Shown here: one piece after another, positions 26,510-34,642 of the stretch
How the letters are laid out: each line of letters begins with the position of its first letter
Position numbering within the stretch: the first letter of the stretch is position 1
Assembly (NCBI RefSeq): GCF_014204755.1
Contig: NZ_JACHLZ010000001.1
Coordinates: forward strand, 806,001 to 870,000
Source: Brachybacterium aquaticum
GTDB lineage: Bacteria > Actinomycetota > Actinomycetes > Actinomycetales > Dermabacteraceae
Direction of reading: 5' to 3'
DNA: 64,000 nucleotides
Position numbers and translations under genes: made by a program
Notes under the pieces: model-generated
Databases searched by the model: none
Told to the model about the DNA's origin: nothing
The model's input: only the letters and a program-made list of their open reading frames with translations

Positions 26510-27583
26510 ATGTCTTCCAGCCACAACGGTTCCACCAAGTCACTCCAGATCGGCGACCTGCAGGTCGGCGAGAGCCATGCGCCCTTCGTCGCGGCCGAGA
26601 TGTCCGGCAACCACAACGGCGACCTCGGCCGCGCACTGGCCATCGTCGACGCGATCGCGGAGACCGGAGCCCCGGCGATCAAGCTCCAGACCTACACGGC
26701 GGACACGATCACCATCGACGCCGACGGTCCGGCCTTCCGCATCACCGACAGTCACGGGCTGTGGGGCGGGCGGAACCTGTACAGCCTGTACCAGGAGGCG
26801 CACACCCCCTGGGAGTGGCACGAGGCGATCTTCGCCCGCGCCCGCGAGCACGGCCTGATCCCGTTCTCCAGCCCCTTCGACGCCACCGCCGTCGAGCTGC
26901 TCGAGGACCTGGACGCCCAGGTCTACAAGATCGCCTCCCTCGAGATCGGCGACATCCCCCTGCTGCGCACCGTCGCCCGCACCGGCAAGCCGGTCATCCT
27001 CTCGACCGGTGCCGCGGACGCCGCGGACGTCGACCTCGCGGTCAAGACCATTCGTGCGGAGGGCAACGACCAGATCGCCGTGCTCGGCTGCACCTCCTCC
27101 TACCCGGCCACCGCCGAGGCCTCCAACCTGCGCACCATCCCCGTGCTGCGCGACACCTGGGACGTGGTCAGCGGTCTGTCCGATCACACCAAGGGCATCG
27201 GCGTGAGCATCGCGGCCGTGGCCTTCGGCGCCTCGATCCTCGAGAAGCACGTGACCCTGCGCCGCGCCGACGGCGGCGTCGACTCCGACTTCTCCCTCGA
27301 GCCCGAGGAGCTGAAGTCCCTGGTCGACGAGTCCTACGCGGCGTGGCTGGCGATCGGCGAGGTCCACGTCGGCCCCACCGCGAGCGAGGCGGAGAGCCAG
27401 CGCCTGCGCCGCTCCCTGTTCGTGGTCCAGGACGTCCGCGCCGGTGACGAGGTCACCGAGGCGAACGTGCGCTCCATCCGCCCGGCCGGCGGGCTCGAGC
27501 CCCGCTACATGGACGTGGTGCTCGGCCGCACCTTCGCCCAGGACGTGCAGCGCGGCACCCCGCTCAGCTGGGACCTCGTCTGA
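26510..27583 (+). CDS. pseI: Pseudaminic acid synthase
   Basis: A 357-aa NeuB-family enzyme. The PseI branch is indicated by FVAAEMSGNHNGDLGRALAI and AIKLQTYTADTITID near the N-terminus; sialic-acid NeuB and legionaminic-acid LegI proteins differ here. YKIASLEIGDIPLLRTVA, SGLSDHTKGIGVSIAAVAFG and LEKHVTLRRADGGVDSDFSL complete the TIM barrel. An antifreeze-like SAF domain (about 290-355) closes the active site. It condenses 6-deoxy-AltdiNAc with phosphoenolpyruvate to give pseudaminic acid. The gene faces away from pseF/pseG-pseH and is transcribed alone from a predicted leaderless promoter, with palindromic terminators downstream. Confidence 0.9.
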   Translation: MSSSHNGSTKSLQIGDLQVGESHAPFVAAEMSGNHNGDLGRALAIVDAIAETGAPAIKLQTYTADTITIDADGPAFRITDSHGLWGGRNLYSLYQEAHTPWEWHEAIFARAREHGLIPFSSPFDATAVELLEDLDAQVYKIASLEIGDIPLLRTVARTGKPVILSTGAADAADVDLAVKTIRAEGNDQIAVLGCTSSYPATAEASNLRTIPVLRDTWDVVSGLSDHTKGIGVSIAAVAFGASILEKHVTLRRADGGVDSDFSLEPEELKSLVDESYAAWLAIGEVHVGPTASEAESQRLRRSLFVVQDVRAGDEVTEANVRSIRPAGGLEPRYMDVVLGRTFAQDVQRGTPLSWDLV

Positions 27584-27589
27584 GCACTC

Positions 27590-27680
27590 GCCCGCTCAGC
27601 GGGCCCTGCTGAGCAGTGCCGAACAGCGGGCCCGCTGACCAGCGGCATCCGCTGAGCGCACGAGGGAGTGCGCTCAGCGG
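27590..27680. terminator. Two hairpins between convergent pseI and pseGH
   Basis: GCCCGCT-c-AGCGGGC lies at 27590-27604. CCGCTGAGCGCAC pairs perfectly with GTGCGCTCAGCGG around a 6-nt loop at 27649-27680. The second overlaps the stop codon of the minus-strand gene. Together they should end transcription from both sides. Confidence 0.65.
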
Positions 27681-29158
27681 GGCTGTGTCCTGACGAGCAC
27701 GTCGAAATCGCCGTCCTCGCGCTCCGGGTCCAGCACGTAGCCCGCACGGGCGAACAGCCGCTGCGAGGGCACGTTGCCGGGCAGCACGGACGCGACGACG
27801 AGGGCACCGGGATGGCGCTGGTCGAAGGCGGCCTCACCCGCGGCGAGGACGGGGCGCGAGAGCCCATGCCCGCGGGATTCCGGGGCGAGGGTGATCGACA
27901 CCTCCCACTCCGTGTCCTCCAGCGCGTCGAAGCGCACCGTGCCCACCGGGGTGCCGTCGCGCTCGACGACGTACAGCTCCCGGCGGGGATCCTCGAGGAC
28001 CCGCCGGTACCAGCCGGTGTGGCTGTCCCAGGAGACCCGCTCCGTGGAGCGCGAGACCTCGCGGGTCTGCGGGTCGTTCCGCCAGCGCAGCAGCAGCGAG
28101 GAGTCCTCGGCGGTGGCCGGGCGGGCGGTGACGGGGGCGCTGTCCTCGCCGATCCGACGCGAGAGCGCCTCGGACCAGGCGGCCACGATGCGGTCCGCGC
28201 CGTGACCGTCGACCTTCTCCTGGCCCACGGTCACCGAGGTGCGTCCCTGCCGCAGGTCTGCGACGGCCTTCGCGACGGTCTCCGTGGCGGCGCGGGGATC
28301 GGCCCGCACCTCTTCGAGGGTCCCGAGCCCGCGGGAGATCCCCTCGGCCAGGGCCGCCTCGTACCCGGCCCGCTGGTTCTCGACGACGGCGACCAGAAGG
28401 TTCGGCACACCGATGCAGGCGAGCTCCCAGGCGGTCGTGCCGGCGGCGCTGATCACGAGGTCGGCGCGGCAGGCGAGATCAAGGAAGGCGGGGGAGGGGG
28501 CCAGCAGCTCGATGCCGTCTCCGGCCTCGGCGCGCACCGCGTCCCAGTTCTGCTCCGGGGAGATCACGGTGACCTTCCCGATCCCCTCGGCGGCGGCGCA
28601 CAGCGCCGCCACGGTCCCGGCGGCGCCGGTCGCGTCGGTGCCGCCCATGACGATCAGCACGCGAGCCTCGGAGCCCACCTCATGGTTCGCCGCCCGCTCC
28701 TCGCGCGCGGCGCGCACCTGCGCGCGCATGGGCGCGTAGGAGATGCCCAGCAGCACCGTGCCGCTGCCGTCGTCGGGCCGTCCGAGCTTCTCGGCGCGGA
28801 TGGTGGAGTCGACGACGACATCGGCCGGGCGGCGACCGAAGGTGCCGTCCTCCATCGAGGACAGCAGCGCGCCGGAGGCCCGCACACGGTCCCGGGCGTC
28901 GGTCCCGATCGTGTAGTCGTCCACGTGCACGACCGAGGCTCCCTGCTCGGCGGCGAGGATCTCGAGGTCCTCGGGAGCGTCCACGACCTCGAGTCCCGCG
29001 TCCGCCAGCAGCTGCACCGCCAGGGGCGACTCGATCTCCCCGGCGACCGACACCGTGTGTCCCGCCTCGCGGGCGGCGTCGGCCACGGAGACCGCCCGCA
29101 CCAGATGGCCGATGCCTCCCGCGAGGGTGGCGTCGCAGCGGAGGACGACGTGGGTCAT
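27674..29158 (-). CDS. pseG: Fused PseG hydrolase - PseH acetyltransferase
   Basis: A 494-aa two-domain protein. Residues about 1-330 are a GT-B-fold PseG: LRCDATLAGGIGHLVRAVSV near the start (the GxGHxxR substrate loop), VLIVMGGTDATGAAGTV and SAAGTTAWELACIGVP. They should remove UDP from UDP-2,4-diacetamido-2,4,6-trideoxy-beta-L-altropyranose. Residues about 342-494 are a GNAT acetyltransferase: LLLRWRNDPQTREVSR, VGTVRFDALEDTEWEVSITL and the acetyl-CoA loop SRGHGLSRPVLAAGE. This matches PseH, which N4-acetylates the 4-amino sugar. The fused steps are consecutive (PseH, then PseG). The start at 29158 overlaps the pseF stop (ATGA). Fusions of this kind exist in some bacteria, but separate genes are the classical arrangement. 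Confidence 0.88.
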   Translation of the reverse strand: MTHVVLRCDATLAGGIGHLVRAVSVADAAREAGHTVSVAGEIESPLAVQLLADAGLEVVDAPEDLEILAAEQGASVVHVDDYTIGTDARDRVRASGALLSSMEDGTFGRRPADVVVDSTIRAEKLGRPDDGSGTVLLGISYAPMRAQVRAAREERAANHEVGSEARVLIVMGGTDATGAAGTVAALCAAAEGIGKVTVISPEQNWDAVRAEAGDGIELLAPSPAFLDLACRADLVISAAGTTAWELACIGVPNLLVAVVENQRAGYEAALAEGISRGLGTLEEVRADPRAATETVAKAVADLRQGRTSVTVGQEKVDGHGADRIVAAWSEALSRRIGEDSAPVTARPATAEDSSLLLRWRNDPQTREVSRSTERVSWDSHTGWYRRVLEDPRRELYVVERDGTPVGTVRFDALEDTEWEVSITLAPESRGHGLSRPVLAAGEAAFDQRHPGALVVASVLPGNVPSQRLFARAGYVLDPEREDGDFDVLVRTQPR

Positions 29159-29895
29159 CCGTCGGCCAGCTTCTTCTGCCGGACCCCGGCGTTGATGCGG
29201 GTGATGTCGGGCCGTGCGCGCAGCAGGTCCACGACCTCGTGCCACGCCGGGGGCCGGTCGCCGAGCTCGGCGACGACCGCGTCGAGCATCTCGCCGTCCT
29301 CGGCGGTGTCCAGGGTGACCCGCAGGTCGTTGGCGGCGGGCTGCACGACCAGTCCCATGGTGCGGAACTGGCTCTTGCTGTCGTACAGGTAGGAGGTCAC
29401 GTGCGTGCGATGGAAGCTCTCGGCCTCGGCGTCCGCGGTCAGCAGCGCGTCCCGGGAGGCGAGCTCGACGTCGAGGCCGCGGGGCAGGGTGCGCACGAGG
29501 GTGGTCGCGGCGTAGTCCAGGGAGGTGTCGGCCTTCCACAGCCCCACCACGGCGGAGATCAGCGCAGGGTCCGCGAGCGGGCAGTCCGCGGTCAGCCGCA
29601 CCACGGCATCCGCCTCGGTCTGCCGCAGGGCGAGCACGAAGCGGGAGAGGACGTCGTCCTCGCTGCCCCGGACCACCGGCACGCCGAGCTCCTCGCCGAG
29701 CTCGGCGACGGCGTCGTCACCGGGGGCGGTGGAGGTCGCGACGACCACCTCGTCGATGCCGGTGGCGGCGCGGGCGGCGCGCACCATCCAGCCGAGGACG
29801 GGCCGGCCGGCGAGCGGACGGAGCACCTTCCCGGGCAACCGGGAGGATCCGGTCCGGGCTTGGATCACAGCGACGGTTCGTGTATCGGTCACCAT
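29155..29895 (-). CDS. pseF: CMP-pseudaminic acid synthetase (SpsF-type cytidylyltransferase)
   Basis: About 246 aa. TVAVIQARTGSSRLPGKVL is the nucleotidyltransferase P-loop-like start. LTADCPLADPALISAVV and YAATTLVRTLPRGLDVELAS are typical of the SpsF/COG1861 branch. It is expected to activate pseudaminic acid with CTP to CMP-pseudaminic acid, the donor for transferases. It is of the SpsF rather than the NeuA type, so the assignment leans on its neighbours. The start is placed at the ATG at 29895 (or GTG at 29892); the longer frame to 29943 would cross the divergent promoter. A CATTAT hexamer lies 6 nt before the GTG, so it may be leaderless. It is followed directly by pseGH in a 4-bp overlap. 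Confidence 0.8.
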   Translation of the reverse strand: MVTDTRTVAVIQARTGSSRLPGKVLRPLAGRPVLGWMVRAARAATGIDEVVVATSTAPGDDAVAELGEELGVPVVRGSEDDVLSRFVLALRQTEADAVVRLTADCPLADPALISAVVGLWKADTSLDYAATTLVRTLPRGLDVELASRDALLTADAEAESFHRTHVTSYLYDSKSQFRTMGLVVQPAANDLRVTLDTAEDGEMLDAVVAELGDRPPAWHEVVDLLRARPDITRINAGVRQKKLADG

Positions 29896-29906
29896 GCCAT
29901 AATGGC
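29896..29906. promoter_or_regulatory. Palindrome at the divergent pseF/pseB promoters
   Basis: GCCAT-A-ATGGC is an 11-bp inverted repeat. Its centre supplies CATAAT (plus strand, towards pseB) and CATTAT (minus strand, towards pseF), so both -10 elements overlap the same site. It could be a shared promoter core or an operator. pseB keeps a leader of about 55 nt with an AAAGAG near its ATG. Confidence 0.4.
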
Positions 29907-29966
29907 ACGCGCAGCTCCCGGGGCCCGCCCCGGTGACACCCAACCCCGTCGACGAAAGAGATCTGC

Positions 29967-30956
29967 ATGTCGCTCCTCAACGGTGCCTCCATCCTCATCA
30001 CCGGTGGGACCGGCTCCTTCGGCAAGGCCTTCCTGCGCGAAGTGCTCGACAACCACAACCCCCGCCGCGTGGTGGTCTTCTCCCGCGACGAGCTCAAGCA
30101 GTACGAGGTCCGCAACCAGTTCGGCAACGACCCGCGCCTGCGCTGGTTCATCGGTGACATCCGCGACGAGCGCCGCCTCGCCCGTGCGCTGAACGGGGTG
30201 GACTACGTCGTCCACGCCGCCGCGCTCAAGCAGGTCGACACCGCGGAGTACAACCCCTTCGAGTTCGTCAAGACGAACATCCTGGGCAGTCAGAACGTCA
30301 TCGAGGCGTCCATCGACGCGGGCGTGAAGAAGGTCGTCGCCCTCTCGACCGACAAGGCCTCCAGCCCGATCAACCTCTACGGCGCCACCAAGCTCACCGC
30401 GGACAAGCTGTTCATCACCGGCAACCACTACGCGGCCGCGTACCCGACCCGTTTCGCGGTGGTGCGCTACGGCAACGTGATGGGCTCCCGCGGTTCCGTG
30501 ATCCCGTTCTTCCGCAAGCTCGGTCAGGAGGGCAAGCCCCTGCCGATCACCGACATGACCTGCACCCGCTTCTTCATCACCCTGCCTCAGGCCGTGCAGA
30601 TGGTCATCGACACCTTCGAGCTGATGCAGGGCGGCGAGCTGCTGGTCCCGCGCATCCCCTCGATGAAGGTCACCGACCTCGCCCATGCCGTGGTGCCGGG
30701 CGCGGAGCTGGTCGACGTGGGCCTGCGCCCCGGCGAGAAGCTCCATGAGGAGATGATCAGCCCCGAGGAGGGCCGCCGCGCGGTCATCATCCAGGACGGC
30801 AAGTACTTCATCATCCAGCCCGACCTCGCGACCTGGGGCTACGAGCCCCCGGCCGACGCGGTCCCGGTCGAGGAGGGGTTCTACTTCCGCTCCAACACCA
30901 ACGACCAGTGGTACACCCGCGAGGAGATCGCGAAGATCATCGAGGGAGGTATCTGA
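29967..30956 (+). CDS. pseB: UDP-N-acetylglucosamine 4,6-dehydratase (inverting)
   Basis: A 329-aa extended short-chain dehydrogenase. ILITGGTGSFGKAFLREVL is the NADP-binding Rossmann start. VVVFSRDELKQYEVRNQF, VVHAAALKQVDTAEYNPFE and LSTDKASSPINLYGATKL (TDK plus Y-x3-K catalytic groups) are diagnostic of PseB/FlaA1. It removes water from UDP-GlcNAc and inverts C5, giving UDP-2-acetamido-2,6-dideoxy-L-arabino-hexos-4-ulose, the first committed step to pseudaminic acid. The inverting type separates this from the FlmA/LegB enzymes. It is followed by pseC after 1 bp, so the two are translated together. Confidence 0.95.
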   Translation: MSLLNGASILITGGTGSFGKAFLREVLDNHNPRRVVVFSRDELKQYEVRNQFGNDPRLRWFIGDIRDERRLARALNGVDYVVHAAALKQVDTAEYNPFEFVKTNILGSQNVIEASIDAGVKKVVALSTDKASSPINLYGATKLTADKLFITGNHYAAAYPTRFAVVRYGNVMGSRGSVIPFFRKLGQEGKPLPITDMTCTRFFITLPQAVQMVIDTFELMQGGELLVPRIPSMKVTDLAHAVVPGAELVDVGLRPGEKLHEEMISPEEGRRAVIIQDGKYFIIQPDLATWGYEPPADAVPVEEGFYFRSNTNDQWYTREEIAKIIEGGI

Positions 30957-30957
30957 G

Positions 30958-32085
30958 GTGCTGCCCTACGGTCGCCAGTCCATCGACGAGAGCGACGTCG
31001 CCGCCGTCACCGCGGCGCTGCACAGCGACTGGCTGACCACGGGTCCCGAGGTCGACCGGTTCGAGGCCGCGATCGCCGAGCGCGCCGGCGTCGAGCACGC
31101 CGTCTCGGTCACCTCGGGCACCTCGGCGCTGCACGTGGCCTACGCGGCCGCGGGCATCGAGCCCGGTGACGAGATCGTCACCACCCCGCTCACCTTCGTG
31201 GCCACCGCCGCGACCGCGGCTCTGCTCGGTGCCAAGGTCGTGTTCGCCGATGTCGACCCCGCCACCGGCAACCTTGATCCCGCCGCGGCGGAGGCCGCGG
31301 TCACGGACCGCACCAAGGTCGTCTCGGGCGTCGACTTCGCCGGTGTGCCGGTGGACGGTGCGGCCTTCCGCGACCTCGCCGAGCGGAAGGGCATCCTCTT
31401 CCTCGAGGATGCCGCGCATTCGATCGGTTCGACCCAGGACGGCCGCCCCGTCGGCTCCCTCGCCGACCTCACCACCTTCTCGTTCTTCCCCACGAAGAAC
31501 CTGACCACCGCCGAGGGCGGTGCCGTGGTGACGGCCGATGCGGACCTCGCCGCGCGCGCCCGCTCCTTCAAGAACCACGGGCTGGTCCGCGACAAGGCGC
31601 AGCAGCGCTATCCGGAAGAGGGCCCGTGGCACCAGGAGGTCCACGCCTTCGGCCTGAACTACCGCCTGCCGGACGTGCTGTCCGCGCTGGGGACCAACCA
31701 GCTCGCGCGCCTGGACGCCTTCGTGGCACGCCGCGCCGAGGTCAAGGCCGCCTACGACGAGGCCCTGGCGGACCTCGAGGGCGTCCAGCTCCCGGCCGCG
31801 CCAGAGGGTGCCGCGCCCGCGTGGCACCTCTACCCGCTGCGGGTCCCGGCCGAGCGCCGCCGGGAGATCTTCGAGTCCCTGCGTGCGCAGGGGATCGGGG
31901 TCCAGGTCAACTACATCCCGGCCTACTGGCACCCGGTCTTCGAGGACCTCGGCTACCAGCGCGGCATGTGCCCCGTGGCGGAGGACTACTACAGCCGCGA
32001 GATCTCGCTGCCGATGTTCCCCGGCCTGACCGACGAGAACGTCGAGCAGGTCATCACGGCGGTGCGCACGGCCGTCGCCGGCTGA
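30958..32085 (+). CDS. pseC: UDP-4-amino-4,6-dideoxy-N-acetyl-beta-L-altrosamine transaminase
   Basis: A 375-aa DegT/DnrJ/EryC1-fold PLP enzyme. It begins MLPYGRQSIDESDVAAVTAA. SVTSGTSALHVAYAAAGIEPG is the PLP-phosphate-binding stretch, LEDAAHSIGSTQDGRPVG carries the ring-stacking and Asp residues, and FFPTKNLTTAEGGAVV contains the Schiff-base Lys180. It transfers an amino group from glutamate to C4 of the PseB product. The GTG start sits 1 bp after the pseB stop. A long hairpin terminator follows. The product is the substrate of the PseH domain encoded at 27674-29158. Confidence 0.93.
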   Translation: MLPYGRQSIDESDVAAVTAALHSDWLTTGPEVDRFEAAIAERAGVEHAVSVTSGTSALHVAYAAAGIEPGDEIVTTPLTFVATAATAALLGAKVVFADVDPATGNLDPAAAEAAVTDRTKVVSGVDFAGVPVDGAAFRDLAERKGILFLEDAAHSIGSTQDGRPVGSLADLTTFSFFPTKNLTTAEGGAVVTADADLAARARSFKNHGLVRDKAQQRYPEEGPWHQEVHAFGLNYRLPDVLSALGTNQLARLDAFVARRAEVKAAYDEALADLEGVQLPAAPEGAAPAWHLYPLRVPAERRREIFESLRAQGIGVQVNYIPAYWHPVFEDLGYQRGMCPVAEDYYSREISLPMFPGLTDENVEQVITAVRTAVAG

Positions 32086-32100
32086 CCCCGCCCACCACGC

Positions 32101-32142
32101 AGAGCACCGCCCCGGGACGATCTCGTCCCGAGGCGGTGCTCT
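32101..32142. terminator. Long hairpin terminator after pseC
   Basis: AGAGCACCGCC and CGGGACGA pair with TCGTCCCG and GGCGGTGCTCT around a 2-nt loop, giving 19 base pairs with one C-A mismatch. It lies 15 bp after the pseC stop and can serve the convergent DUF6541 gene too. Confidence 0.75.
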
Positions 32143-32193
32143 TCTGTGCGGAGTGTGCGGGCCGCGCGCTGGAGGAGCGCGCCGCCCGGCGGG

Positions 32194-34140
32194 TCACTGC
32201 CCGGGATCGCACTCGATCCGGATCAGCCGCGAGTGGTCGGTCTCGAACACCACGGTGCCCAGGTCGTCGCCGCCCTGGTTGAGGGCCGTGAACGCCGGAT
32301 CGAGCTGGTACAGGCTCCGCTCCTGGTACACGTAGCCGATGCCCTGGTCGCGCAGCAGCGCGCAGTGCTCGGGGGAGACGCCCGCGAGCGGCACCGCCTC
32401 GATCACGGCCCGGTCGGTGTCCGTCAGGGCCACGCCCGCGACGGGGAAGTAGGCGTGCAGGCCGTGCAGCGCGTACATGTGCGCCGCACCCGAGTAGGGG
32501 CTGGCCAGGATCGTCGTGCTCCGGTCCAGGTCCCCGGCGACGCGCGAGAACTCGGCGAGCTCGTCGGCCTGCAGGAAGCGCGGCCGGCCCGGGTACTCCT
32601 GGGCGAAGTTCTTCGCCGCGTTGTCCAGCCGCGGGGGCAGCGAGGACAGCGCCGCGACCCCGGCGAGGACCACGAGCGCCGCCGCCAGCGCCCGCCGCCG
32701 CCGGGCGGGCTCCCACAGCCCCGAGCGTCGCAGCAGGCGCGCCCAGGCCTGCAGGCCCGGGACCACGAGCACGGCGGACAGCATCGCCAGCGGCATCGCG
32801 AGTCGGTCCTGGCCGCGGAAGTAGAGGACCGAGAGGTTCAGCGGCGAGTCCAGGGCGGCGTCGAGGTACATGACGGCGATGACGATCCACGCCACCGCCA
32901 GCCAGCGCTGCGGACGACGCAGGCTCGTCACGAGGCCCGGCCACCACAGCACGGCGATCATGACCCCCAGCGCCATGGGCCACACGGTGAGCAGGCCCAG
33001 CCCGATCTCGCCGAGCGCCGACCACCACGGCACCTGGAGACCCCCGGAGAACCCCGTCACGCGCGCGCCGAGCGGGGTGTAGGTCAACAGCGCGACGGGC
33101 AGCAGGGCGATCACCGGCACGGCGATCAGCCAGGGCCACCGCCGCCACAGCGGGATGCCGGTGACGGCCGTCGCCGTCGCGAGCAGGATCAGCGCCGTCA
33201 CGGCGACGTTCGGATGCATCAGGCCCAGGCCCAGCCCGGCGAGGCCCACCACCGCGACGGACGCGACGGCGGCCAGGGCCACCCTCGCGGGTGTGCGCCG
33301 CTCGTCGGCCGTCAGCGCGCCCCACAGGGCGACGGCGGCCGCGAGCGTCCCCGGCAGCGCCGCGAAGCCGGCGAGGTTCGGGATCGGGGAGAGGTGGACC
33401 CACAGGTCCAGCGGGGTCGCCGGGATCAGGATCGCCACCAGTGCCGCGACCGGGGGAGCCCAGGACACCGCCGGGAAGGCGACGCGCGCGAGCAGGGCGG
33501 TGCCGAGGATCCAGGGGAGCAGGGCGAGCGCGAGCACCGAGCCGTTCAGCACGATCGGCACGTCGACGCCGGGCACGAGGGAGGCCAGGTCGTGGAAGGC
33601 GGCGGGGTACCAGGCCGCCGTCGCCGCGGTGCTGGCGATGGAGTTCAGGTCCAGGCTCGAGCCGTTGCCGGTCTCGCGGATGTGGGCGAGCGCGGTGAGG
33701 TGGAACAGCGTGTCGTAGCGCTCCAGGACCGCGTCGGCGCTCCCGGCGCGCACCAGGATCGGCACCACCGCCACGGCGAGCGCCGCGACGAGGGCGCCGG
33801 CCCAGCCGAGGCGCCCCGCCGCGGAGCGCGGAACTCCGAGTCGCTCGCCGAGGGGGCCGTCGAGCACCGTGGCGGGCAGGCGCACACCCGCGCGAGCGAG
33901 AAGCCACGCCGCCAGGACGAGCACGGCGCCGGCCGCGGCGAAGGGCAGCAGCGACCACGTCAGTCCCACGAGCTGCGCCACGATCGCGGCGATCCCCGCC
34001 ACCGCGGCGCCGAGGGACGACGCCAGGCCCAGCGCGAGGGCGCGGGAGCCCGCCATCATGCGGACGGCGAGGTAGCCGGGGAGGTACGCGGCGAGGAGGA
34101 CGACGAGGACGGTGAGGAGCAGGGAGGCCGCGCCGGTCAT
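32194..34140 (-). CDS. DUF6541-type polytopic membrane protein
   Basis: A 648-aa protein with about a dozen hydrophobic spans from the start (LLLTVLVVLLAAYLPGYLAV) to about residue 490, then an extracytoplasmic C-terminal region of about 150 residues (ending near LGTVVFETDHSRLIRIECD). The shape resembles GT-C-fold membrane glycosyltransferases, with long loops such as YDTLFHLTALAHIRETGNGS after the first spans. This family is common in actinobacterial polysaccharide loci and is expected to use polyprenyl-phosphate sugars on the outer face. The catalytic acid is not certain. The start at 34140 overlaps the DUF2304 stop (ATGA). With the DUF2304 and GT2 genes it forms a likely module that makes, flips and uses a lipid-linked sugar. 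Confidence 0.75.
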   Translation of the reverse strand: MTGAASLLLTVLVVLLAAYLPGYLAVRMMAGSRALALGLASSLGAAVAGIAAIVAQLVGLTWSLLPFAAAGAVLVLAAWLLARAGVRLPATVLDGPLGERLGVPRSAAGRLGWAGALVAALAVAVVPILVRAGSADAVLERYDTLFHLTALAHIRETGNGSSLDLNSIASTAATAAWYPAAFHDLASLVPGVDVPIVLNGSVLALALLPWILGTALLARVAFPAVSWAPPVAALVAILIPATPLDLWVHLSPIPNLAGFAALPGTLAAAVALWGALTADERRTPARVALAAVASVAVVGLAGLGLGLMHPNVAVTALILLATATAVTGIPLWRRWPWLIAVPVIALLPVALLTYTPLGARVTGFSGGLQVPWWSALGEIGLGLLTVWPMALGVMIAVLWWPGLVTSLRRPQRWLAVAWIVIAVMYLDAALDSPLNLSVLYFRGQDRLAMPLAMLSAVLVVPGLQAWARLLRRSGLWEPARRRRALAAALVVLAGVAALSSLPPRLDNAAKNFAQEYPGRPRFLQADELAEFSRVAGDLDRSTTILASPYSGAAHMYALHGLHAYFPVAGVALTDTDRAVIEAVPLAGVSPEHCALLRDQGIGYVYQERSLYQLDPAFTALNQGGDDLGTVVFETDHSRLIRIECDPGQ

Positions 34141-34556
34141 CCGTCGTGCTCGTGCAGGGCGCGGTCGCGGTACTCGACGGCTGGCTCCGCCTCGTCGATC
34201 GCCAGGCGGCGCGCGAGATGCGTGGTGCGCTTCTCCGCAGCTTTCGTGCGGGCCTCCTGCAGGGCGAGGAAGCCGAGCAGGACCAGCACCGTCGCGTACA
34301 GCAGCAGGTCGGCGCCGCGGCCCACCCCGACCAGGTTCGCCACGCGGGTCAGCATCCCGGGGAAGAGCACCGCGAGCCCGAAGAAGAGGGCGAAGGCGAT
34401 CACGAGCAGGCGCCGCACGGCCAGCTGCTTCGCGCCGCGCTTGATGAAGAGCCACGCGACGATCACCACGATGCCGGCCATCAGCAGCAGCTGGATGATG
34501 AAGGTGCGCTCGCTCACCCCGATCGCCGGGCCGAGGGCTTCAAGGAGACTGTCCAC
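34137..34556 (-). CDS. DUF2304 small membrane protein
   Basis: A 139-aa protein with three predicted spans (about 19-38, 48-67 and 81-101) and a charged cytoplasmic tail rich in Glu/Arg. LFIKRGAKQLAVRRLLVIAFAL matches the DUF2304 pattern. The family often sits beside polyprenyl-phosphate GT2 enzymes, and a role in flipping or anchoring the lipid-linked sugar has been proposed. Here the GT2 gene is divergent, 86 bp away. The GTG start has TACCCT 6 nt upstream and no ribosome-binding site, suggesting a leaderless mRNA that also carries the DUF6541 gene. Confidence 0.8.
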   Translation of the reverse strand: MDSLLEALGPAIGVSERTFIIQLLLMAGIVVIVAWLFIKRGAKQLAVRRLLVIAFALFFGLAVLFPGMLTRVANLVGVGRGADLLLYATVLVLLGFLALQEARTKAAEKRTTHLARRLAIDEAEPAVEYRDRALHEHDG

Positions 34557-34562
34557 CCCGAC

Positions 34563-34568
34563 AGGGTA
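34563..34568 (-). promoter_or_regulatory. -10 element for leaderless DUF2304-DUF6541 mRNA
   Basis: TACCCT on the minus strand with 6 nt to the GTG. The same hexamer and spacing are used before the SpoIIM-like gene at 55387. Confidence 0.45.
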
Positions 34569-34642
34569 TCCTCCTCGGGCATCCGTTCCCTGGTCGCCGA
34601 ACGGCCCGTCCGGCCGATCGCTCCGCCCCCCGAGGAGAGCAC

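Noticed and set aside
26510..27583. Sialic acid (NeuB) or legionaminic acid (LegI) synthase as the identity of the synthase
   Set aside because: The EMSGNHNG and KLQTYTADT motifs and the linked inverting PseB and PseC genes fit pseudaminic acid better.
29896..29943. An N-terminal extension of pseF
   Set aside because: It crosses the divergent promoter, and homologous proteins start close to the VAVIQARTGS block.
34141..34455. An N-terminal extension of the DUF6541 protein
   Set aside because: It runs through the DUF2304 gene in another frame. The ATG at 34140 overlapping the DUF2304 stop is the natural start.
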